Source of the DNA: Pisaster brevispinus | Lineage: Eukaryota; Echinodermata; Asteroidea; Forcipulatida; Asteriidae | NCBI GenBank assembly: GCA_023634235.1 | Contig: JAMKCF010000018.1 | Span: 12,536,768 to 12,600,767 of the forward strand | Length of the DNA: 64,000 bases | Reading direction: 5' to 3' | Position numbers and translations under genes: made by a program | Notes under the pieces: generated by a model | Seen by the model: only the letters and a program-made list of their open reading frames with translations | Databases searched by the model: none | Told to the model about the DNA's origin: nothing | Shown here: positions 1-64,000 of the stretch, in pieces | How the letters are laid out: each line of letters begins with the position of its first letter | Position numbering within the stretch: position 1 is the stretch's first letter

Positions 1-195
1 AAAAATACCTTGTATTATCCGTGTTCTCGTTACGCCCGTGCTCGTATCTTCCATTTTTCAAGACATAGAAACACGCATGAGACAGTTCAGGACCAGTGAA
101 ATACCTTGTATAAACCGGCGTCTCGTATCTTTCGAGCTCGTATTAACGAGAGTCGACTGTACATGTATATCATACAAATCATATGGATATCCTAC

Positions 196-55443
<55,248 letters not shown>

Positions 55444-55449
55444 CGTGCC

Positions 55450-55960
55450 TACATGTACCAACCAAAACATCAACATGTGGTTAATTAGCATCCAGCGATG
55501 TTGTATTGGAAAATGAAAGTACAAACCCGAGACCCCATCCACAGACACACAGAGGGACTGCCTAATCAGATACGTGTACATCCCTATAAGCTGAGATTGA
55601 CGAGACCAGAAAAATAAGTAACTCTTTGGTCGGACGACGACCATCGGGCATGTTGGGTGGGTCAAGGGTTAAGAATACGATTAGGGGAATATGCGCAGTT
55701 CTGATAAAGGGCAGCAATAAACAATTCAAAATATCCCATATCTTAATACAAATATACAATCTATGAACAAGGTCAGATTGTTTTTAACATTATTGAATGT
55801 GCGCACTCACTGCAGCGCCTATAACCAGTGTGTCGTTAAACAGCCGTTGATTTACATCCACAATGCATCGGCAGCAAACCGGACACGTGATGTGGCTACG
55901 TGATCTACAGGCTGCGGCGTCATGTTGTGAGTGTGTCGGACTTGTTCACAGATTTGACAT
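55450..55960 (-). promoter_or_regulatory. Putative SETDB1 5' UTR exon and promoter region
   Basis: On the minus strand a donor-like gca|GTGAGT sits at 55,811-55,805 and an acceptor-like tgtag lies just 5' of the exon 1 ATG, suggesting a noncoding first exon upstream of 55,811. The adjacent DNA is locally GC-rich, has a CACGTG E-box near 55,886 and lacks an obvious TATA box. This is inferred from position and splice sites only. Confidence 0.4.
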
Positions 55961-56940
55961 CGTGTCTCCGATACGAAGTTAAAAATCATAGATTTGGAGT
56001 ACAAAAAAATGATCGTGAGTACAGTTCAATGCCTGATGTTGCGTCTTAGATGTACACACTGTATTGAGAATACATGTAGGTGATTTTGGAGCTATTTTGG
56101 TCTTTTTGTATTTTTGAGGCATTTTTTGTGGCTGGGTGGTGTGAAAATCATTGAAAAATTTTGATTCTGAGCTAAGAGTGAGAAGACTCCTTGGGTGCTA
56201 GTACGACCGAACATAAAGGAGTACAGCTAGCCTCCATGCTGGGTCTAATGAACAATAATTTTTGCAAAGAACAACTCAACTAGTACTACTACCCTGACTA
56301 CTAGTACTATTACTTGTTGACTCACACATCAAATTTGTAAGGACAATTGTAGCAAAAGCATATAAACAAGGCTTTATTTAGATTTCTTTTAATAAGACCA
56401 CAGTGATAAGACCATGGAGGTAGAGATAAGAAGAAACAGGTCAACTCGTACCCAAGTCAACTCGTACCCAAGTCAACTCGTACCTCATGCACGTTTGCAG
56501 AGGAGAAGTTTCCCTGTCTGCATGACGATCTCAAGTTATCATAAATATTAGACAACAAGGAAGGATGTCCTACTCAACATCGTGCATTATTTTATGAAAA
56601 GCTTAAAAATAGACTGGATTAAAAACATCAACAACTAGGGTTTATTTCTTTAAATGTTTTTACTGATGTTTAATTGAGCAGTTGAGTTTAGCCTGTGGCA
56701 GTGAATACATTAATAAACCATTTCCAATAATAATACATGATGTATAAAACGCAAATATCTATGTTTCTTTGGTGATTTTTCTGCTAAAAGGGTTCATCAA
56801 AGAAATTTGTTAAGACTCATTTCCAGGGAAGGGAAGGCATCCTTTTTTCCCCAAGCTCATGACTGCTTCATTTGAACTAAGCCGCCAACCATGGATTTTT
56901 TGTGACTGCGCTTAAAACGGAAAGGGTATAATGCTGTTTT
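55961..56940. other. Intergenic region between SETDB1 and the MULE remnant
   Basis: No gene seen. A 16-bp repeat (AAGTCAACTCGTACCC, about three copies) lies at 56,435-56,490. Confidence 0.55.
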
Positions 56941-57149
56941 TTTAAGGGTAGCCTTTGAAATATACTGGAAATGTGATTGGCTGCAGAAAAAACCCCAGAC
57001 AGAAACCTCCAAAATCCTTTAAAAAGGCATGGTAGACAACAGAACAGCAATTACCACTGTACATCAAGCAGAGCGTTGTCAAGTCAAGACTCAAGAGTTT
57101 TAAGCTGTTCAAGATTTCAAGACTCAAGTTTGAGCAAGACCAAGATGGC

Positions 57150-58235
57150 ACAAAGACACCTGTCCAGTCGACACACCGCGCCTTCCAGTGTGATCGTTGT
57201 GAGATGTGGCAGTACCTGGAATGTGACACCAGTTTTTCGGTAGAAGAGTACCGGAAAATTGTAAGCAATTCCTCCATTCTAGAAGTGTGGATCTGTGGTG
57301 CCTGTCACCGACCCCTGTCATCTTCATCTCCCCTCAGGCTTGCAGCATCTGCCTCTAAGCCCATGGAAGAAGACAGGGAATTTAAGATCTCTGCAAGCTT
57401 CACTGTCCCCAGTGTACCAGAGGAAGATCCTCTTCCTGATGCCCCCTACCTGCCGCTGTACAAGGCCTTTACGAGGAGGACACTGTACATTTAAGGTTGT
57501 CAACGGAGGTTCTCAACGTGGAGAGGCGATACTAGTTGACAGCCACAGGTATAGTAACAGTCAACTTCATCCCTAACTACCTGGCTCTGCAATGTCCGGA
57601 ACAAGTCCATGAGGTGCAGAGTGTTTGTGTGCCCAAGATGGTACATAGTTCTCATTTGGGCTTCACCACATCCACACCCATCCTGCCCGTCCTGGAGGAG
57701 ATGTTGCAGTAGATATGGTAGAGCTAACTGCTGCAGTGAAGACTACTTGCAAGGCTGGACGTCTTTGGTCAGCTGGAGTCATCATTGAGCAGGCGATCAG
57801 CAAAACCATCACACCAGCCACCTCCAGCTGTCCCACACACATCTGACTTCGCCATCAAAGACTACATCAGGCAGTTGATGTCTCTGCCCTTCCTCCCCAT
57901 GATCACATTGCTGAAGCATTCCAGAAGTTGCAAGAGCAAGTGGAAAACCAAGCGCTCATCGACCTCTGCAACTACATTCTGCTACTTGATTGCTGAACAT
58001 CACGTGGGGTCCAGAGAACTGGTCGGTGTTTATGCGGAGCATTCCAACGAACAAGGGCGTGGAAGGGTGGCATTGTAGAGTGAATGAGAGAGCTGGGAGA
58101 CATGGCGTGCAAGTCCAGATGCGGTTGATCAAGGAGGCTAAACTGCAGCGGTACCAGCGGAAGCAGGTCAAGGCGGTTCAAGGAAAGGTCTTTCAGCTGT
58201 GGGACCGCTACCAATCAGGGGAACTGAAAACTTCA
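57150..58235 (+). pseudogene. Remnant of a FLYWCH/MULE-type transposase gene
   Basis: Three recognisable pieces in shifting frames. First is a PHD-like finger CDRCEMWQYLECDTSFSVEE...WICGACHRP (57,186-57,310). Second is a FLYWCH-like finger, FKVVNGGSQRGEAILVDSH then TWLCNVRNKSMRCRVFVCPR (57,480-57,648). Third is the C-terminal part of a MULE transposase, GPENWSVFMRS, NKGVEGWHCRVNERAGRHGV, then a QRYQRKQVKAVQGKVFQLWD tail (57,990-58,230). The central transposase core is missing or scrambled between about 57,700 and 57,990, so this is a broken copy. Its last codons found the downstream minisatellite. Confidence 0.75.
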
Positions 58236-61200
58236 ACCTTGCTCGCTGCCTGCAAGCACCTCACAGGCCCACTAATGTCAGCAACTTCAATCTTGCTCGC
58301 TACCTGCAAGCACCTCACAGGCCCACTGATGTCAGCAACTTCAACCTTGCTCTCTGCCTGCAAGCACCTCACAGGCCCACTGATGTCAGCAACTTCAACC
58401 TTGCTCACTGCCTGCAAGCACCTCACAGGCCCACCGATGTCAGCAACTTCAACCTTGCTCACTGCCTGCAAGCACCTCACAGGCCCACTGATGTCAGCAA
58501 CTTCAACCTTGCTCACTGCCTGCAAGCACCTCACAGGCCCACCGATGTCAGCAACTTCAACCTTGCTTGCTGCCTGCAAGCACCTCACAGGCCCACTGAT
58601 GTCAGCAACTTCGACCTTGCTCACTGCCTGCAAGCACCTCACAGGCCCACTGATGTCAGCAACTTCAACCTTGCTCACTGCCTGCAAGCACCTCACAGGC
58701 CCACTGATGTCAGCAACTTCAACCTTGCTCACTGCCTGCAAGCACCTCACAGGCCCACCTATGTCAGCAACTTCAACCTTGCTCGCTGCCTGCAAGCACC
58801 TCACAGGCCCACCGATGTCAGCAACTTCAACCTTGCTTGCTGCCTGCAAGCACCTCACAGGCCCACTGATGTCAGCAACTTCGACCTTGCTAGCTGCCTG
58901 CAAGCACCTCACAGGCCCACTGATGTCAGCAACTTCAACCTTGCTCTCTGCCTGCAAGCACCTCACAGGCCCACTGATGTCAGCAACTTCAACCTTGCTT
59001 GCTGCCTGCAAGCACCTCACAGGCCCACCGATGTCAGCAACTTCAACCTTGCTCACTGCCTGCAAGCACCTCACAGGCCCACTGATGTCAGCAACTTCAA
59101 CCTTGCTCACTGCCTGCAAGCACCTCACAGGCCCACCTATGTCAGCAACTTCAACCTTGCTTGCTGCCTGCAAGCACCTCACAGGCCCACCGATGTCAGC
59201 AACTTCAACCTTGCTTGCTGCCTGCAAGCACCTCACAGGCCCACCGATGTCAGCAACTTCAATCTTGCTCGCTACCTGCAAGCACCTCACAGGCCCACTG
59301 ATGTCAGCAACTTCAACCTTGCTCTCTGCCTGCAAGCACCTCACAGGCCCACTGATGTCAGCAACTTCAACCTTGCTTGCTGCCTGCAAGCACCTCACAG
59401 GCCCACCGATGTCGGCAACTTCAACCTTGCTCACTGCCTGCAAGCACCTCACAGGCCCACTGATGTCAGCAACTTCAACCTTGCTCACTGCCTGCAAGCA
59501 CCTCACAGGCCCACCTATGTCAGCAACTTCAACCTTGCTTGCTGCCTGCAAGCACCTCACAGGCCCACCGATGTCAGCAACTTCAACCTTGCTTGCTGCC
59601 TGCAAGCACCTCACAGGCCCACCTATGTCAGCAACTTCAACCTTGCTTGCTGCCTGCAAGCACCTCACAGGCCCACCGATGTCAGCAACTTCAACCTTGC
59701 TTGCTGCCTGCAAGCACCTCACAGGCCCACCGATGTCAGCAACTTCAATCTTGCTCGCTACCTGCAAGCACCTCACAGGCCCACTGATGTCAGCAACTTC
59801 AACCTTGCTCTCTGCCTGCAAGCACCTCACAGGCCCACTGATGTCAGCAACTTCAACCTTGCTTGCTGCCTGCAAGCACCTCACAGGCCCACCGATGTCA
59901 GCAACTTCAACCTTGCTCACTGCCTGCAAGCACCTCACAGGCCCACTGATGTCAGCAACTTCAACCTTGCTCACTGCCTGCAAGCACCTCACAGGCCCAC
60001 CTATGTCAGCAACTTCAACCTTGCTTGCTGCCTGCAAGCACCTCACAGGCCCACCGATGTCAGCAACTTCAACCTTGCTTGCTGCCTGCAAGCACCTCAC
60101 AGGCCCACTGATGTCAGCAACTTCGACCTTGCTCGCTGCCTGCAAGCACCTCACAGGCCCACTGATGTCAGCAACTTCAACCTTGCTTACTGCCTGCAAG
60201 CACCTCACAGGCCCACCGATGTCAGCAACTTCAACCTTGCTCACTGCCTGCAAGCACCTCACAGGCCCACCGATGTCAGCAACTTCAACCTTGCTTACTG
60301 CCTGCAAGCACCTCACAGGCCCACCGATGTCAGCAACTTCAACCTTGCTCGCTGCCTGCAAGCACCTCACAGGCCCACCGATGTCAGCAACTTCAACCTT
60401 GCTCGCTGCCTGCAAGCACCTCACAGGCCCACTGATGTCAGCAACTTCAACCTTGCTCACTGCCTGCAAGCACCTCACAGGCCCACTGATGTCAGCAACT
60501 TCAATCTTGCTCGCTACCTGCAAGCACCTCACAGGCCCACTAATGTCAGCAACTTCAACCTTGTTCGCTGCCTGCAAGCACCTCACAGGCCCACCGATGT
60601 CAGCAACTTCAACCTTGCTTGCTGCCTGCAAGCACCTCACAGGCCCACCGATGTCAGCAACTTCAACCTTGCTTGCTGCCTGCAAGCACCTCACAGGCCC
60701 ACCTATGTCAGCAACTTCAACCTTGCTTGCTGCCTGCAAGCACCTCACAGGCCCACCGATGTCAGCAACTTCAACCTTGCTTGCTGCCTGCAAGCACCTC
60801 ACAGGCCCACCGATGTCAGCAACTTCAATCTTGCTCGCTACCTGCAAGCACCTCACAGGCCCACTGATGTCAGCAACTTCAACCTTGCTCTCTGCCTGCA
60901 AGCACCTCACAGGCCCACTGATGTCAGCAACTTCAACCTTGCTTGCTGCCTGCAAGCACCTCACAGGCCCACCGATGTCAGCAACTTCAACCTTGCTCAC
61001 TGCCTGCAAGCACCTCACAGGCCCACTGATGTCAGCAACTTCAACCTTGCTCACTGCCTGCAAGCACCTCACAGGCCCACCTATGTCAGCAACTTCAACC
61101 TTGCTTGCTGCCTGCAAGCACCTCACAGGCCCACCGATGTCAGCAACTTCAACCTTGCTTGCTGCCTGCAAGCACCTCACAGGCCCACTGATGTCAGCAA

Positions 61201-61795
61201 CTTCGACCTTGCTCGCTGCCTGCAAGCACCTCACAGGCCCACTGATGTCAGCAACTTCAACCTTGCTTACTGCCTGCAAGCACCTCACAGGCCCACCGAT
61301 GTCAGCAACTTCAACCTTGCTCACTGCCTGCAAGCACCTCACAGGCCCACCGATGTCAGCAACTTCAACCTTGCTTACTGCCTGCAAGCACCTCACAGGC
61401 CCACCGATGTCAGCAACTTCAACCTTGCTCGCTGCCTGCAAGCACCTCACAGGCCCACCGATGTCAGCAACTTCAACCTTGCTCGCTGCCTGCAAGCACC
61501 TCACAGGCCCACTGATGTCAGCAACTTCAACCTTGCTCACTGCCTGCAAGCACCTCACAGGCCCACTGATGTCAGCAACTTCAATCTTGCTCGCTACCTG
61601 CAAGCACCTCACAGGCCCACTAATGTCAGCAACTTCAACCTTGTTCGCTGCCTGCAAGCACCTCACAGGCCCACCGATGTCAGCAACTTCAACCTTGCTC
61701 GCTGCCTGCAAGCACCTCACAGGCCCACTGATGTCAGCAACTTCAACCTTGCTCACTGCCTGCAAGCACCTCACAGGCCCACCGATGTCAGCAAC
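58224..61795 (+). repeat. 54-bp minisatellite amplified from the transposase C-terminal codons, about 66 units
   Basis: Unit of 54 bp encodes STLLAACKHLTGPLMSAT in the transposase frame and is open in two other frames as well (NLACCLQAPHRPTDVSNF on plus; VEVADIGGPVRCLQAASK on minus), because the length is a multiple of three and units lack stops. A block starting at 59,539 recurs at 60,619 with identical translation (1,080 bp, 20 units), giving a higher-order repeat. The open frames of about 1,210-1,290 codons are a by-product, although translation from the upstream frame is formally possible. Confidence 0.95.
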
Positions 61796-61810
61796 TTCCA
61801 TTGCCCAACA

Positions 61811-61857
61811 AAAAACGGCTCTTCTCAGAGCCACCACATTTTCAAAAAAGAAAGATT
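61811..61857 (+). promoter_or_regulatory. Histone-type 3' end: stem-loop plus purine-rich downstream element
   Basis: AAAAAAC-GGCTCT-TCTC-AGAGCC-ACCACA (stem 61,817-61,832, perfect 6-bp stem and 4-nt loop) followed after about 10 nt by CAAAAAAGAAAGA. This matches the replication-dependent histone mRNA 3' signal, with sea-urchin-like HDE AAGAAAGA, apart from the loop (TCTC instead of TTTC). No histone coding sequence lies upstream; the minisatellite frame runs through it to a stop at 61,857-61,859. Confidence 0.65.
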
Positions 61858-61859
61858 AA

Positions 61860-64000
61860 GCCTGTCTGATATCTTAATTGTGTAACCCCAAAAAAGCAAA
61901 AAGCAAAAAAAAAAAAAAATTCAAACTATTTTTCCAGAAGAAAAACATAAATTAAAACAAAGCTTTTTATCATGTTTTCCCCTAAAAAAAGAAAAGACAT
62001 ACAAAGTTTCCGAAAGAAGAAACAAATTGCAAACGTGAGTTTTGATTTTTTTTCCCTGAGCAATTTTTTATTTATTTATTTAAACCTTTTCTTCATTAAT
62101 TCCCCCTTCCCAAAAAACCTTTTTGAGTAAGTTCTGGTTATTTTCCAGAAAGAAAAACAATAACCATTGAATAAACATGTCCTTTGCTACTTTACTTTCA
62201 CCAAACAGAACAAAAACATTTGAAGAAAGTTAAAACTTTCAAAACTTTTTCTCTCGTGGCCTTCATTACTTTTTCCCACCAAAAAAAAAAAAGTTCTGAT
62301 AATTTTTCAGAAAGAGCCATAAACAAATTGTGACTGTGGGTTCTGTTTTTTTGTCTTATTATTTATTTTGTAATTCGCTTAGTCTTATTTGTTACCTGCA
62401 ACATATAAAAAAGAGAACACAATTATTACACTACAGAGTAGATAGTTTGTATATAAATGAAAAATAGAATTAGCTGTTGCAAACTGCTTACCAACCAAAA
62501 GGACCTATGGTAAAAATGCAAAAAAAAAAGTTAGTAGCAGAGTCTTTTTCAAAGACCACAAACATAAACAGGCAGTCAAGTGGAAATAGATGATGGAGAG
62601 GAAAATACCCAGAGAAAGCAGGAGGCTGAACAGGAGGGTAACAAAAGGGAGGAGGATTGGGGGAAGGGGCTGGTTGACCACAAGAGATGGGGAACACAAA
62701 GGACAAAATCAATGATGGGGGGAGGGAGAGAAAGGTAGTTTATTGGTGAATGAGGCAGACTGGGGGGGGGGGCTTATCTGTGGTAAAAAGGAGAAGGCAA
62801 AGACAAAAAGTTATTAGTCAGTTCCTTCTTGGATGTTCAGACCATGGGATTGATTGGTCTGGAGACATCATATCCATAGTTTATATCTACTTTAAAGACG
62901 AACTATCTCTCTGTGGTCTCCTAGTGCCTCAATGCCCTGTAAATTCATGTCAGAAATGGAGTGATTGGGAAGATTGAAGTAATGTCCAACAGGTGTATCC
63001 AGCTTATTGGTGTTGACTGTGGATCGCAAACAAACTTCAGAAAAATTGCCATAATTTATTTGTTGATGATGTTTGGCACCTTATTTTGGGTTTGTTGGTT
63101 TATTGGATGTTATTCTTCACATGTATCACCAGAAATTGGGAATGTGAGAAGTAATTTAATTATGTGGCTATTGCAAAGTTGAAGTGATCTGGAACTGGTC
63201 AATGATCCGGAACAGGTCAAATGACTGTAGAACTAGGACAGGTACTAGTCAATTCGGTTTGAAGTCAACTCAGTCCCAAGTCAGCCCAGTCCGAAGTCAA
63301 CTCGGTCCAAAGACAACTCGGTCTGGACGGAGTAAGCCCTTGCGGCTGCCACGTAAGTCAGAGCATGGAGGGGGAGGTAGATTCCGTGCAACTGTCAGCA
63401 AAAGTGTAGTACTAGGTACTGTACCAATAGATAATAATCATCAAATAAATCTCTCACAAAATGCCACATGTAAAGAGAGTAACAGTCATGAAGGGCAGTT
63501 TATTATTAAATGTAAACTTGAAAGTTATATTTATTTTCAACTAAACATTTTCCTTAATTGTCCAGCACTAACATTTGTCATGTTTGTACTACATGTATAT
63601 TGATGTGTTTTTCTTATTTTCGGAGTAAAAAAAGTCTTACTCTTAATGTCTTTAAAAATAGTCTTACACAAACTGCAAAGGAAAGTTCATTTTCTACCAT
63701 TGTGTTTCACTTTAGTTTACCTACTTAAGCATGCTTCAGACACATGTCTTTTTTATAATGGTTGGTGAGTTTAATTTCTGAGATTACATACACATGTAGA
63801 TGATAGTGTAGTAACCGGATAATGATACATCGGCGCGATACAGCCAATTACTTCCCGCCACTTCCCCGTCAACCACACTTTGTTTAAAGTTGACTTCGGA
63901 CCGAGTTGGCTTCGGACCGAGTACCACTAAAAGGCACTAGGGCTAGGACTATGACTAAACTAATAAAAAGAGCATTGAGTAAGATAAGATAACTTTCAAA
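61860..64000. other. Right-hand end of the window, no gene supported
   Basis: A/T-rich to 62.4 kb with many TTTCCAGAAAG-like stretches, then G-rich patches near 62,620-62,770. Inverted copies of CCGAAGTCAACTCGGTCC near 63,285-63,310 and 63,885-63,920 suggest a small element of about 0.7 kb, but I could not fix its ends. ORFs here have no recognisable domain. Confidence 0.4.

Noticed and set aside
57990..61885. Three ORFs of about 1,209-1,289 codons on both strands
   Set aside because: Same 54-bp repeat read in different frames; only the first 80 or so codons of the 57,990 frame are real transposase remnant.
63190..63945. Possible terminal-inverted-repeat element
   Set aside because: CCGAAGTCAACTCGGTCC copies are inverted at the two sides, but no end or target duplication could be fixed.

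Overview
This is a eukaryotic, intron-rich, repeat-rich genomic window, most likely from a marine invertebrate. An echinoderm or other non-vertebrate deuterostome fits best, judged from the transposon mix (tRNA-derived SINEs, Helentron-like elements, hAT, piggyBac, RLE-type LINE, MULE/FLYWCH) and from a histone-type 3' end with a purine-rich downstream element. The species assignment is inference.

One host gene dominates the window. Reading the minus strand from about 55.4 kb down to 0.2 kb, I reconstructed 26 coding exons whose splice phases agree at every junction (1,546 codons plus 2 nt). The product is a SETDB1-type H3K9 methyltransferase: short N-terminus, long Ser/Thr-rich disordered exon, triple Tudor domain, a large insert, MBD, then pre-SET cysteines. 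The catalytic SET domain lies beyond the left edge.

Two things about this gene stand out. (1) The roughly 550-residue stretch between the Tudor and MBD regions contains about 300 residues (exons 12-16) that I read as a Crypton/DUF3504 (ZMYM/QRICH1-like) tyrosine-recombinase fold, apparently domesticated. (2) Two large intronic minisatellites (45-bp unit, 6.5-17.7 kb; 56-bp unit, 34.3-37.1 kb) each start exactly at the 3' end of a coding exon and carry that exon's 5' splice site in most units. This produces long arrays of decoy splice donors. For the 45-bp array, the first six extra donors are in frame.

The introns also hold three non-autonomous hAT-like elements with perfect 8-bp target-site duplications (14.7, 38.1 and 54.0 kb). 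Other insertions are two Helentron-like elements ending in a hairpin plus CTAA, and a defective piggyBac element flanked by TTAA that interrupts a degenerate multicopy gene (27.4-31.2 kb). There are also two tRNA-derived SINEs, a 5'-truncated RLE-type LINE and several smaller tandem arrays and foldbacks.

Right of the SETDB1 promoter (55.8-64 kb), on the plus strand, lies the remnant of a FLYWCH/MULE-type transposase gene. Its C-terminal codons have been amplified into a 54-bp, roughly 66-copy minisatellite that is open in several frames. The array ends at a histone-like 3' stem-loop. The last 2 kb holds no gene I can support.
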